From Sphingomonas azotifigens NBRC 15497 (GTDB taxonomy: Bacteria; Pseudomonadota; Alphaproteobacteria; Sphingomonadales; Sphingomonadaceae), in contig NZ_BCTR01000038.1 of assembly GCF_002091475.1 (NCBI RefSeq), forward strand, positions 1 through 64,000: a DNA stretch of 64,000 nt. Direction: 5' to 3'. Under the pieces are notes generated by a model that saw only the letters and a program-made list of their open reading frames with translations, did no database searches and was not told the origin of the DNA. Shown in pieces: positions 1 to 8,782 of the stretch; position 1 is the first letter of the stretch, and every line of letters starts with the position of its first letter. The position numbers were made by a program, and so were the translations under genes.

Positions 1-47
1 ATGACGGACGATCGGCGGATTCGCTGCCAGATCAGCCCCCACCCCAA

Positions 48-69
48 CCCCTCCCCTGAAGGGGAGGGG
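48..69. terminator. GC-rich hairpin downstream of the porin gene
   Basis: A perfect 9-bp stem (CCCCTCCCC / GGGGAGGGG) with a TGAA loop lies just beyond the stop of the minus-strand porin gene. No clear T tract follows, so it may be a dispersed GC-rich repeat that also ends transcription. Confidence 0.5.
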
Positions 70-81
70 CTAAGGAGCACC

Positions 82-1536
82 CTACAACGTCAGCGCGAAC
101 TTCATCCCCACCACGCCGACGTCCTTCGCGTTCCGCACCCCGCCCGGCTGATGGATCCACTGCACGTTGGGCTGCACCACCAGCCATTCGGTCGGCGACA
201 CGCTGTAGTAGAGTTCCGCCGCATATTCGGCATCGCGCGGCCGCTTGCCGGCCAGCCGATCCGCCGTCTCCAAGCGGCCGTTGACGTTGGTCCGCGCGAC
301 CGCCAAGCCGATCACGTCGCCCGGCAGGCTCGGTGCGAGGCCTTTGTAGAACAGGCCGACCGAGACCTGGTTGTCGGTCAGCGTCGTCGCGCGATCGGCG
401 AAGGTGACGTTCGCGAACATGCTGAAGCCGGTCAGCGCACGCCCGTCCTTCGAGGCCCCCGTCAGCTGCTGCTGGACGCTGCCATAGACGCCGTAGCGGC
501 TCGAATGCTGGAGCGGCGCGAGACCCGTCACCGCGCGCGGCTGGCGATTGATGTCGAGCACCAGATCGTCGCCATCGGCGGTCGAGATCCAGCCGCCCAG
601 CTTGTACGAGCCGACATGCCCGTTGTCGCCGCCGCGCGTCCAGCCGATCTCGGCAGGCAGCAGCACGCCGGTCGCGCCTTTGAAATGCCCGATGAAGAAG
701 GTGTTCTCCAGGTTGCGCGGGTTCACCTCATAGGCGCCGCCCTGCACATAGACGCCCGGTGCGACGTCGACATGGACGTTGGCGCCCCATTGGCTGACCG
801 GCCAGTTGTACCAATAGTCGCCCGCGAGATTGCCCGGCTGCGCGCCGCAAAAGCTCAGATTCTGAAAGTGGCACGAGAAGACCGCGAAATCCTCGCCGGG
901 ATTGGTGCGGCCCAGCTTCACTTCCACCTTGTCGCCCAGCTTCTGCTGGAGCCACAGTTGGGTGACGCGCACCGTCTGGCCGCGACCATAGACTTCCTGC
1001 ACCTGCTGCAGCGTGCCCAGTCCGGCGGTGGTGGTGAGATCGATGCCGCGCCGCCAGGTAACGGTCCCCTGCAGCGCCGCGCCACCCCAGCCGACCAGCT
1101 TGTCGAGATCGAGCAGCGCGCCGAAATCGAACTGGCCGGTCTCCGCCACCAGGCTGCGATCGCCGCCCGTGAAATTATAGGCGGTCTCGGAAGCATAGCG
1201 CGCGGAGAGGCCGATGCCGCGCTCGCCCATGCGGGTGCGGACCTTCTGCCAGTCGCCGATCAGGCCCGGCGGCGGCGCGCTCTGCGTGTCACCGGCCAGC
1301 GACGAGGGTGACGGATCGCGCGGGTGGAGCATGTGGCTGCGCGCACGGCGCTGGGTATCGGCGCGCGGCCCCGAGCTCGCATCCTGCTGCGTCGCATCGG
1401 GCTTCGGCTTGTTGAGTTCGTCGGCAGGCGGCGGCGGCGCGCCGACATCGACCTGCTGCGCCAACGCGGGCGTCGATGCCACCCCCATGATCGCGAGCAG
1501 CGCCCCCTGCGCCACGCGCCAACTCCCACGCTTCAT
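82..1536 (-). CDS. OprB-family carbohydrate-selective porin
   Basis: 484 residues. A signal peptide of about 26 residues ends in ALA before QQ. A Pro/Asp/Gln-rich linker (about 28-95) follows, then a long stretch of alternating beta-barrel sequence that ends in a C-terminal Leu (GMKFALTL), as outer-membrane porins do. The region starting GLIGDWQKVR, with an ARYASETAYN strand, is typical of OprB, which lets sugars diffuse across the outer membrane. The ATG is preceded by AAGGAT five bases upstream. It lies on the same strand as the VOC protein and LacI regulator, next to the sugar operon, so a role in uptake for that pathway is plausible. The exact sugar cannot be read. Confidence 0.85.
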   Translation of the reverse strand: MKRGSWRVAQGALLAIMGVASTPALAQQVDVGAPPPPADELNKPKPDATQQDASSGPRADTQRRARSHMLHPRDPSPSSLAGDTQSAPPPGLIGDWQKVRTRMGERGIGLSARYASETAYNFTGGDRSLVAETGQFDFGALLDLDKLVGWGGAALQGTVTWRRGIDLTTTAGLGTLQQVQEVYGRGQTVRVTQLWLQQKLGDKVEVKLGRTNPGEDFAVFSCHFQNLSFCGAQPGNLAGDYWYNWPVSQWGANVHVDVAPGVYVQGGAYEVNPRNLENTFFIGHFKGATGVLLPAEIGWTRGGDNGHVGSYKLGGWISTADGDDLVLDINRQPRAVTGLAPLQHSSRYGVYGSVQQQLTGASKDGRALTGFSMFANVTFADRATTLTDNQVSVGLFYKGLAPSLPGDVIGLAVARTNVNGRLETADRLAGKRPRDAEYAAELYYSVSPTEWLVVQPNVQWIHQPGGVRNAKDVGVVGMKFALTL

Positions 1537-1737
1537 TGCACATCCTTATATGTCGCGGCGCATCAAAGAACCGAGCGGCCATTTGGTTGCGCGAAGTTGC
1601 AAGCTCAGCCAAATCCTTCGCACAGGTGGCGCCGTATCGAAGCGCCGTGCGCTACCGGATTGCACGAGGGTGCGAGAGCTATACGATGGATGGGGTGGCT
1701 AGATCCCGGCCGAGGCGTTCGCTGCGCCGCCGCAACG

Positions 1738-2673
1738 TCAGCGTTCCGGGCTCGCCGCGGTGAAGGCCGAGCAGCACGGCTTCATCACCGGCTTGAACTC
1801 CATCAGTTCCACGCGGGTGCCGTCAGGATCGTAGAAATTCGCCTGCCACTTGCCGTCCAGCCCCATTTGCGGACCGTCATGGCGCGGGCTCAGCCGGTTC
1901 TCGCGATATAGCGTCGTCACCGCCGCCTGCATGTTCACCACGCCGAGCGACACATGGTTGAGCACGCCGAGCTGCCGCGCGTCCACCTTGTCCATCGTCA
2001 CGTCGGAGCCCGGCCCCACCATCATATATTCCAGCCAGTCGCGGCCGTCGGGCAGCTGCTGCGAGACCCAGTCGACCTTGTCTTCGTGGAATGCGCCATA
2101 CCAATAGGGCCGGAACCCGAGCAGCGCGCGGTAGAAGCCATCCTGCTTCGCACGATCGTGCACGGCATAGCCGACATGGAGGATGCGGCCGCTGATCGCG
2201 CCCCGCTCGGGCGCCGTCGCACGGCTGGCGGGCTGGACGAACTGGACGGCGTTGCCTTCGGGATCGCGTCCGCCGAACCATTGGTCGCCCCCCGCCCCGC
2301 GCTGCACCGGCGTGAGGTCCCCGGCCCCATGTGCGGCGAGCCAGGCCCGCAGCTTGCCCGCATCTGCCGTGATATAGCCGACATGCGCGAGCATGCTGGG
2401 CCCATGGTCCTTCGCCGCGGGCAGCACTTCGACGAACTGGCGCGGGCTGAAATAATAGCGGACCCCCGCCGGATCCTCCGGGTCTGGGCCTTTCCGCGCG
2501 CCGAGCACGACGCGGTAGAACTGATCGGTGGCAGCCATGTCGGTCGCATAGACCGCGAGGTGCGAGATGCCGGTGATCGCCGGCCGACCCGCTTCCGGCG
2601 GCGCGGCGCCGATCATCGCTGCAGCGATCAGGCCGAGCGCAGCACAGCGCCGCGACCGCGCGGCATGGAACAT
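1738..2673 (-). CDS. Exported two-module VOC (glyoxalase/dioxygenase-fold) protein
   Basis: 311 residues from the chosen ATG. GGAGAGAG sits about seven bases upstream; an ATG two codons earlier would lie almost on that site. A hydrophobic N-terminus resembles a signal peptide (about residues 1-25). Two VOC modules follow, about 33-140 (ISHLAVYATD, then PEGNAVQFVQ) and about 164-290 (HVGYAVHDRA, then GTRVELMEF). This pairing is the fold of glyoxalase I and extradiol dioxygenases, with metal ligands expected from the His and Glu at these motif ends. The substrate is unknown. It lies 73 bp downstream of the LacI regulator on the same strand and may be co-transcribed with it. Confidence 0.75.
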   Translation of the reverse strand: MFHAARSRRCAALGLIAAAMIGAAPPEAGRPAITGISHLAVYATDMAATDQFYRVVLGARKGPDPEDPAGVRYYFSPRQFVEVLPAAKDHGPSMLAHVGYITADAGKLRAWLAAHGAGDLTPVQRGAGGDQWFGGRDPEGNAVQFVQPASRATAPERGAISGRILHVGYAVHDRAKQDGFYRALLGFRPYWYGAFHEDKVDWVSQQLPDGRDWLEYMMVGPGSDVTMDKVDARQLGVLNHVSLGVVNMQAAVTTLYRENRLSPRHDGPQMGLDGKWQANFYDPDGTRVELMEFKPVMKPCCSAFTAASPER

Positions 2674-2746
2674 CGGCATCCTCTCTCTCCCGGCAGCGCG
2701 CAGTTTCGCACGCCTTTCCAGCAGCATAGCACGCCTTCACGGCGTG

Positions 2747-3754
2747 TCACCGGGTGTTTGGCGCGGGGCCCGTGCTGGTGCGGCGGATCAGTTCATGGGC
2801 CAGCGTGAGTTGCCGCTCGACCGGCTCGATACCGCGCAGGATGCCGACCAGCAGTTCCACCGCGCGCCGGCCGATCATCCCCTTGGGTTGGGCGATGGTC
2901 GTCAGTGCGGGATGGAAGAAGCGCGCCAGCGGCAGGTCATCAAAGCCGATCACCGACACGTCGCGCGGGCAGGACAGCCCCGCAGCGCCCACCGCGCTGA
3001 TTGCACCCAGCGCCATCTCGTCGCTGAAGCAGAACAGCGCGGTCACGCCCTCCGCAAGGAGCTCCCGGGCGGCACGATGTGCGGAGTCGGCGCCATAATC
3101 CCCCTCGCGCAGGCAAAGCCGGTCCTTGAGGCCATGCCGCTCCGCCGCGCGCAAGGCGCCGGTCAGGCGGTCGCGGCTGATCGGACTGATCGGCGGCCCG
3201 GTGATCACGCCGATATCGCGATGCCCGAGTTGCACCAGATGCTCGATCGCATCGGCGCTGCCCGCGGCATTGTCGATATGGACGCTCGGCACGCCAATCT
3301 CGGGGCTGTACTCGCAGCCATTGACGATCGGTGCCGACGCCCCCTGGCGCGCGACGAGGGCCTCAAGGCTGGCCGGCAGTCGATGACCGAGGAACACCAG
3401 CCCGTCGACCTCGCGGCGCGACAGCATCTCGGCATATTGATCCTCGACTTCCGGATCGTGCCGCGTATCGCCCAGCACCATGGCATATCCCGCGTCGCGC
3501 GCGGCCTCCTCTGCGCCGCGGATGACGCTGGCGAAGAAGGGGTTGGAGATATCCGGCACCGTCAACAGGATCTTGGCCGCGCGCAGCGTGCGCAGCGTGC
3601 GTGCGGCGACATTCGGCCGGTAATCCAGCGCCGCGACCACCTCCATCACCTTGGCGCGCGTCGCCTCTGCCACCCGCCCGGGCTGGCTGAGCACGCGCGA
3701 CACCGTGGCGGTGGAAACACCCGCGGCCGCGGCGACTTCGATAATCGTAGCCAT
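2747..3754 (-). CDS. LacI-family transcriptional regulator
   Basis: 335 residues. The N-terminal helix-turn-helix and hinge are clear (TIIEVAAAAGVSTATVSRVL, about 3-22, then YRPNVAARTLR), followed by a periplasmic-binding-protein-like sensor (NPFFASVIRGAEEAA onward; VIGFDDLPLARFFHPALTTI near the end). Such repressors bind a sugar or sugar derivative in the C-terminal half. The gene is divergent from the sugar-catabolism operon, and an ATGTAA-type inverted repeat lies between them, so it most likely represses that operon and perhaps itself. Confidence 0.93.
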   Translation of the reverse strand: MATIIEVAAAAGVSTATVSRVLSQPGRVAEATRAKVMEVVAALDYRPNVAARTLRTLRAAKILLTVPDISNPFFASVIRGAEEAARDAGYAMVLGDTRHDPEVEDQYAEMLSRREVDGLVFLGHRLPASLEALVARQGASAPIVNGCEYSPEIGVPSVHIDNAAGSADAIEHLVQLGHRDIGVITGPPISPISRDRLTGALRAAERHGLKDRLCLREGDYGADSAHRAARELLAEGVTALFCFSDEMALGAISAVGAAGLSCPRDVSVIGFDDLPLARFFHPALTTIAQPKGMIGRRAVELLVGILRGIEPVERQLTLAHELIRRTSTGPAPNTR

Positions 3755-3797
3755 GCAGATATCTTGTCGCTTGCGGCGAGCCGTGTCGAGCCCTGCG

Positions 3798-3815
3798 GAT
3801 GTAATCCTTTACATC
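3798..3815. promoter_or_regulatory. Probable LacI-type operator
   Basis: GATGTAA-TCCT-TTACATC, 7-bp arms with perfect dyad symmetry, lies between the divergent LacI gene and the MFS gene. The TGTAA-N4-TTACA core is the usual shape of LacI/GalR-family operators. The regulator assignment is inferred from position. Confidence 0.75.
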
Positions 3816-3904
3816 ACCCCTCCTTCTGCATAGGCTGTGATTCGAACAGCGGCAAAGCCGCACCGGGGGAGAGGAAGCGCATGGTCGCTGCTGGAGGGGT
3901 CGTC

Positions 3905-5128
3905 ATGAACCGCGCACAGCCGGTATCGGGATTGCTGACGGGGCGTCTCAGCGCCTTGATGTTCATGCAGTTCTTCGTCTGGGGCGCATGGAACGTCACG
4001 CTGGGGCTGGTGATGCAGACGGTCGGCCTCGGCAGCCTGATCGCCAACGCCTTCTCGGTCGGCCCGATCGCCTCGATCGTCGGCTCCTTCCTGCTCGGCA
4101 TGGCTGCGGCGCGGTTCCTCAGCCCCAAGATGCTGATGGTGGTGCTGCACCTGATCGGCGGCGTGCTGCTCTTCATCCTGCCGACGCTGCTCACGCCCGA
4201 GCATGGCGCCAGCTTCGTCTGGCTGCTGCTCGGCTACATGATCCTCTACATGCCGACGGTGGGCCTCGCGAACACGATCGCGCTCAAGAGCTTCGGCGAA
4301 CGCGTCGATCGCTTCCCCTTTGTCCGCGCCTTCGGCACGCTCGGCTGGATCGTCGCGGGGCTGATCATCGGCTGGGCGCACCTCTCGGCCAGCCCGCAGA
4401 TCTTCCAGGTGGCGGGCGTCGTTTCGCTCGCGCTGGGCCTGTACAGCATCACCCTGCCCAATGTTCAGCCCGATGCGCCGCAGGGCAAGAGCCTGGCCGC
4501 GGAGGTGTTCTGCACCGAAGCCTTCGGGCTGATGCGCAACCGCTCCTTCCTGATCTTCATCCTCTGCGCCACGCTGATCTCGATCCCGCTGGCGATGTAC
4601 TATGCCTATGCCTCGCCGTACGTCGGCGCGGTGGGAATCGAGAATGTGGGCGGCACGCTGGCGATCGGGCAGATGTCCGAACTCGTCTTCATGTTCTCGA
4701 TGCCCTGGCTCTATCGTCGCTTCGGGGTGAAGCCGCTGCTGCTCGTCGGCATGGTCGCCTGGGCGCTGCGCTACGCGCTGTTCGCGATCGGCGACGGTGG
4801 CGCGGGCATCTGGGCGATCTATCTCGGCGTCGCGCTGCACGGCGTCTGCTACGACTTCTTCTTCGTCGCCGGCGCGATCTACACCGGCACCATCGCGACG
4901 CCCAAGGGCGTCAATGCGCAGGCGCAGGGCATGCTGACGCTGTTTACCTATGGCGTGGGCATGCTGCTCGGCTCGCAGATCGGCGGGCTGCTCTATGCCC
5001 AGCTGCCGGCGAACGCGACCGTGGCCGACTGGCACCATCTCTGGTGGTATCCGGCGATCGCCGCCGCCGTGATCGCGCTGCTCTTTCAGTTCACCTTCAA
5101 GAACACCCGTACGGAGACACACGCATGA
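3905..5128 (+). CDS. MFS sugar/nucleoside importer (NHS-like)
   Basis: 407 residues with about 12 hydrophobic segments. The opening LTGRLSALMFMQFFVWGAWN resembles the nucleoside:H+ symporter branch of the major facilitator superfamily, whose members in sugar loci often carry sugar derivatives. It should sit in the inner membrane. Start chosen at the ATG with GGAGGGG five bases upstream; another ATG at 3881 is possible. It is the first gene of the operon downstream of the LacI-type operator, and its stop overlaps the next start by ATGA, so the two are translationally coupled. It probably imports the oxidised or hydrolysed sugar made in the periplasm. Confidence 0.85.
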   Translation: MNRAQPVSGLLTGRLSALMFMQFFVWGAWNVTLGLVMQTVGLGSLIANAFSVGPIASIVGSFLLGMAAARFLSPKMLMVVLHLIGGVLLFILPTLLTPEHGASFVWLLLGYMILYMPTVGLANTIALKSFGERVDRFPFVRAFGTLGWIVAGLIIGWAHLSASPQIFQVAGVVSLALGLYSITLPNVQPDAPQGKSLAAEVFCTEAFGLMRNRSFLIFILCATLISIPLAMYYAYASPYVGAVGIENVGGTLAIGQMSELVFMFSMPWLYRRFGVKPLLLVGMVAWALRYALFAIGDGGAGIWAIYLGVALHGVCYDFFFVAGAIYTGTIATPKGVNAQAQGMLTLFTYGVGMLLGSQIGGLLYAQLPANATVADWHHLWWYPAIAAAVIALLFQFTFKNTRTETHA

Positions 5129-6189
5129 CCGCGATGCAGGGGCCGGGCATCTTCCTGGCCCAGTTCCTCGGCGACACGGCGCCGTTCGACACGCTCGACC
5201 ACATGGCGGAGTGGGCCGCAGGCCTCGGCTATGTCGGGGTGCAGATTCCCTGCGATCCGCGCCTGATCGATTTGAAACAAGCCGCCGAGAGCCAAGCCTA
5301 TTGCGACGACCTCCGCGCCCGGCTCGACAAGTTCGGCATCCAGCCGACCGAGCTTTCGACGCACCTCCAGGGCCAGTTGGTCGCGGTGCATCCGGCGTAC
5401 GATACCCTGTTCGACGGCTTCGCGCCGGCCGAGTTCCACGGCAAGCCCGCCGAGCGCCAGGCCTGGGCGGTCGAGCAGGTCAAGCTCGCCGCCCGCGCCA
5501 GCGGCCGGCTGGGGCTGAAGGCGCACGCCACCTTCTCCGGCGCGCTCGCCTGGCCCTATGTCTATCCGTGGCCGCAACGCCCCGCGGGCCTTGTGGAAGA
5601 GGCCTTCGCCGAACTCGCCCGCCGCTGGCTGCCGATCCTCGACGTGTTCGAGGAAGCGGGTGTCGACTGCGCCTATGAGATCCATCCGGGCGAAGACATC
5701 CACGACGGCGCGAGCTGGGAGCGGTTCCTCGACGCGGTGGACCACCATCCCCGCGCGCGCATCCTGTTCGATCCGTCGCATTATGTGCTGCAGCAGCTCG
5801 ACTATCTCGACTTCATCGATCGCTATCACGATCGGATTTCGTGCTTCCATGTGAAGGACGCCGAGTTCAATCCGACCGGCCGCAACGGCGTCTATGGCGG
5901 CTATGAGAGCTGGGTGAACCGCGCCGGCCGCTTCCGCTCGACCGGCGATGGCCAGGTCGATTTCGTCGGCATCTTCAGCAAGCTCGCCCAATATGGCTAT
6001 CGCGGCTGGGCCGTGATCGAGTGGGAATGCGCGCTGAAGAACAGCGAGGACGGTGCCCGCGAAGGCGCGCCGTTCATCCGCGACCATATCATCCGCGTCA
6101 CGGAACGCGCCTTCGACGACTTTGCGTCGAGCGGCGTCGACAAGGCGGCGATCCGCAATCTGCTCGGGCTTGGAAGCCGCGACGCATGA
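5125..6189 (+). CDS. Cytoplasmic sugar-phosphate isomerase/epimerase-family TIM barrel
   Basis: 354 residues, no signal peptide. Xylose-isomerase-like TIM barrel (AP endonuclease 2 family) with metal-ligand motifs in order: CAYEIHPGEDI (Glu, about 177), ILFDPSHY (Asp and His), ISCFHVKDAEF (His) and AVIEWEC (Glu). Relatives isomerise or epimerise sugars, or catalyse beta-elimination on 3-keto sugars. Overlaps both neighbours by ATGA. Being cytosolic next to an importer and a Gfo/Idh/MocA enzyme, it likely acts on the imported keto sugar. The exact reaction is unknown. Confidence 0.85.
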   Translation: MTAMQGPGIFLAQFLGDTAPFDTLDHMAEWAAGLGYVGVQIPCDPRLIDLKQAAESQAYCDDLRARLDKFGIQPTELSTHLQGQLVAVHPAYDTLFDGFAPAEFHGKPAERQAWAVEQVKLAARASGRLGLKAHATFSGALAWPYVYPWPQRPAGLVEEAFAELARRWLPILDVFEEAGVDCAYEIHPGEDIHDGASWERFLDAVDHHPRARILFDPSHYVLQQLDYLDFIDRYHDRISCFHVKDAEFNPTGRNGVYGGYESWVNRAGRFRSTGDGQVDFVGIFSKLAQYGYRGWAVIEWECALKNSEDGAREGAPFIRDHIIRVTERAFDDFASSGVDKAAIRNLLGLGSRDA

Positions 6190-7331
6190 TCCGGCATCCG
6201 CTGAAACTCGGCATGGTGGGCGGCGGCGAAGGCGCGTTCATCGGCGCCGTGCACCGCATGGCCGCGGCGCTCGACGGCGACTGGCGGCTGGCGGCCGGCG
6301 CCTTCAGCACCGATGCAGGCAAGAACACCCGCACCGGCGACCTGCTCGGACTGGATCCGGCGCGCGTCTATGCGACCTATGACGACCTGCTCGCGGGCGA
6401 AACGGCGCTGCCGGAGAGCGAGCGCATCGACGCCGTCGCGATCGTCACCCCGAACCACCTCCACGCGCCGGTCGCCATCGCCGCGCTGAACGCCGGCTTC
6501 CACGTCTTCTGCGAAAAGCCGATGGCGATGAACAGCGACGAGGCCCGCGCCATCGCCGCCGCCGCGCGGGCCAGCGGCAAGCAGTTCGCCCTCGCATTCA
6601 CCTATAGCGGTTACCCGCTGGTCGAGGAGGCCCGCGCCCGCGTCGCTCGCGGCGACTTCGGCGCGATCCGGCTGGTGCAGGTGGAATATATCCAGGGCTG
6701 GCTGAGCCGCTCGCTCGACACGGAGGGCAACAAGCAGGCCGAGTGGCGCACCGATCCGGCGCGCGCCGGCCTCGGCGGTTGCCTCGGCGACATCGGCACC
6801 CACGCATTTCACTTGGCCGAGCTGGTCTCCGGCCTGCGCGTCGAGACCCTGTCCGCCGAACTCGCGACCCATGTCCCCGGGCGGAGACTGGACGACGATG
6901 TCAGCGCGCTGCTTCGCTTCGAGAATGGCGCCCGGGGCACGCTCAAGGCGACCCAGGTCGCCGCCGGCGAGGAAAATGGCCTGCGCCTGCGCATCCACGG
7001 CGAGCGCGGCGGGCTGGAATGGGCGCAGATGGAGCCGAACACGCTCACCCTGCGCTGGATTGATCGCCCCGCGGAAATTCTCCGCGCAGGCGGGCCCGGC
7101 CTGGGCGCGAGCACTACCCCCCTGCTCCGCACCCCGGCCGGGCATCCCGAAGGCTATATCGAAGCGTTTGCAAATCTTTATCGTGGCTTCGCCGCAATTG
7201 TTCGCGGCGATTCGGCGCAGGTGCCGGGCGTCGCGGACGGGCTGCGGACGATGGCGTTCGTCGAGGCGATGATCGCCAACGCGACGGCCGACACCAAATG
7301 GACCGAGATCGTAACCGGAGAGCGTGAATGA
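6186..7331 (+). CDS. Gfo/Idh/MocA-family NAD(P)-dependent oxidoreductase
   Basis: 381 residues. N-terminal Rossmann fold begins [20 protein letters not shown] (about residues 7-26). The conserved EKP motif (FCEKPMAMN) and the [13 protein letters not shown] catalytic-His segment identify the family, which oxidises or reduces sugar hydroxyl/keto groups; several members interconvert glycosides and 3-keto-glycosides. No export signal, so cytosolic. Fourth-base overlaps (ATGA) with genes on both sides put it in one transcript with the importer and isomerase. In this context reduction of a 3-keto sugar is the most likely role. Confidence 0.9.
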   Translation: MIRHPLKLGMVGGGEGAFIGAVHRMAAALDGDWRLAAGAFSTDAGKNTRTGDLLGLDPARVYATYDDLLAGETALPESERIDAVAIVTPNHLHAPVAIAALNAGFHVFCEKPMAMNSDEARAIAAAARASGKQFALAFTYSGYPLVEEARARVARGDFGAIRLVQVEYIQGWLSRSLDTEGNKQAEWRTDPARAGLGGCLGDIGTHAFHLAELVSGLRVETLSAELATHVPGRRLDDDVSALLRFENGARGTLKATQVAAGEENGLRLRIHGERGGLEWAQMEPNTLTLRWIDRPAEILRAGGPGLGASTTPLLRTPAGHPEGYIEAFANLYRGFAAIVRGDSAQVPGVADGLRTMAFVEAMIANATADTKWTEIVTGERE

Positions 7332-7693
7332 AGTTCTGGATGGCACTTGCCGCGACCGCGGCGCTGACGGCGAGCGCGCCCGCCTGGGCGCAGACGGCCG
7401 CCCCGCCCGCCTTTGCCGCGTGCAAGGCATGCCACACCGTGGAAAAGGGCGGCAAGAACGGCGTCGGCCCCAACCTCAACGGCGTGGTCGGCCGCCCGGC
7501 GGCCTCGGCGCCCGGCTTCAACTATTCGACCGCGCTCAAGAACGCCAAGCTGACCTGGGATCCGGCGACGCTGGACCAGTTCATCGCCGCGCCGATGAAG
7601 AAGGTGCCGGGCACCCGCATGCCGATCGGCATGGCCGATCCCGCCAAGCGCCAGCAGATCATCGCGTACCTCAAGGCGATGAGCGGCAAATGA
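7328..7693 (+). CDS. Periplasmic monoheme class I cytochrome c
   Basis: 121 residues. Signal peptide of about 21 residues ends AWAQ. A single CKACH heme-binding site (about residues 32-36), then GVGPNLNGVVGR and a distal Met in PGTRMPIGM. This is the mitochondrial-like c552 type. It overlaps the genes before and after by ATGA. In GMC-type sugar dehydrogenases a cytochrome c takes electrons from the flavoprotein, so this is the likely electron acceptor for the GMC pair encoded further along the operon. Confidence 0.92.
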   Translation: MKFWMALAATAALTASAPAWAQTAAPPAFAACKACHTVEKGGKNGVGPNLNGVVGRPAASAPGFNYSTALKNAKLTWDPATLDQFIAAPMKKVPGTRMPIGMADPAKRQQIIAYLKAMSGK

Positions 7694-8592
7694 GCGTGAC
7701 GCGCCGCACCGTATTGGCCGGCGCGACGGCGATGCCCCTGGTGGCATCCTCGGCGCGCAGCCAGTCGAATGCGGCGCGCTTCTCGCTCCACTTCGCGCCC
7801 CATGAGGGAAGCTTCGCCAGCCGGGGCAACCGGCTGGAGCAGATCGCCTTCGCCGCCGACCAGGGCTTCACCGCCTGGGAGGATAACGAGGCCGCCACAC
7901 GCCCGGTCGACGAGCAGGTGGCGATGGCCAGGGCGCTGTCCAGCCGCGGCATGACGATGGGCGTGTTCGTCGCCTCGATGCCCAGATGGGGACAGTCGCG
8001 CCCGATCCTCGGCGCCAATGACGGCGCCGAGCGCGAGGCGTTGCTGGCGGACATCCGGTCGTCGATCGATGTCGCCAAGCGGCTCAACGCCACGCGGATG
8101 ACAGTGGTGACCGGCTTCCTCGATCCCAAGGTGCCGCTCGACATCCAGACCGCGCGGGTGATCGACTTGATGCGCCGCGCGGGCGACCTGGTCGCGCCGC
8201 ACGGCATGGCGCTGGTGATGGAGCCGCTCAACACCCGCACCAACCATCCCGGCGTCTACATGCAGAGCATCGCGCAGGGCTATGCGGTGGCGCGTGGGGC
8301 GAACAGCCCGGGGGTGAAGATCCTCGCCGACCTCTATCACGAGCAGATCCAGTCCGGGAACCTGATCCCGGTGCTCGACACCTGCTGGAGCGAGATCGGC
8401 TATATCCAGTTCGGCGACAATCCCGGCCGCAACGAGCCGGGCACCGGCGAAATCAATTTCACGAACATCGTCCGCTGGTTGCGGGCGAAACCCTATGCCG
8501 GAGTGATCGGCATGGAACATGGCAATTCGATCAAGGGGCGCGCGGGCGAGGAGCGGCTGATCGCCGCCTATCGCACGATCGACGCCGTCTGA
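7690..8592 (+). CDS. Tat-exported TIM-barrel protein, hydroxypyruvate-isomerase-like
   Basis: 300 residues. The N-terminus carries a twin-arginine motif (TRRTVLAG) and a hydrophobic stretch ending near SSARSQ, so export is expected. The rest is an AP-endonuclease-2-family TIM barrel with metal ligands in LVMEPLNTRT (Glu), KILADLYHEQ (Asp, His) and GVIGMEHGNS (Glu). The family includes hydroxypyruvate isomerase, but the operon context (GMC dehydrogenase, DUF1080 hydrolase) suggests epimerisation or beta-elimination on a periplasmic 3-keto-glycoside. The ATG overlaps the cytochrome stop. Confidence 0.82.
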   Translation: MSVTRRTVLAGATAMPLVASSARSQSNAARFSLHFAPHEGSFASRGNRLEQIAFAADQGFTAWEDNEAATRPVDEQVAMARALSSRGMTMGVFVASMPRWGQSRPILGANDGAEREALLADIRSSIDVAKRLNATRMTVVTGFLDPKVPLDIQTARVIDLMRRAGDLVAPHGMALVMEPLNTRTNHPGVYMQSIAQGYAVARGANSPGVKILADLYHEQIQSGNLIPVLDTCWSEIGYIQFGDNPGRNEPGTGEINFTNIVRWLRAKPYAGVIGMEHGNSIKGRAGEERLIAAYRTIDAV

Positions 8593-8638
8593 GGGGTTAA
8601 GGATGGGCTTTCGGGACGACGCCCCGCCAATCAACCAC

Positions 8639-8734
8639 CGTCATTCCCGCGAAGGCGGGAATCCATTCGCCTGTGCGCTGGGGGAAAGAACCGCAGCACC
8701 GGCGCGAATGGATCCCCGCCTTCGCGGGGATGAC
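8639..8734. repeat. REP-like inverted repeat pair (REPIN-like)
   Basis: Two 32-bp arms (8639-8670 and 8703-8734) are inverted copies with two mismatches, separated by 32 bp. Each arm contains its own small palindrome, CCCGCGAAGGCGGG in the left arm. This is the structure of paired REP elements. It lies between two genes of the sugar operon and could form a stable mRNA hairpin that alters expression of the downstream half. Confidence 0.75.
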
Positions 8735-8782
8735 GATGGGGATGGTGGAGCCCGACAGCCTGAAAAATGCAGGGAGAGAAGC

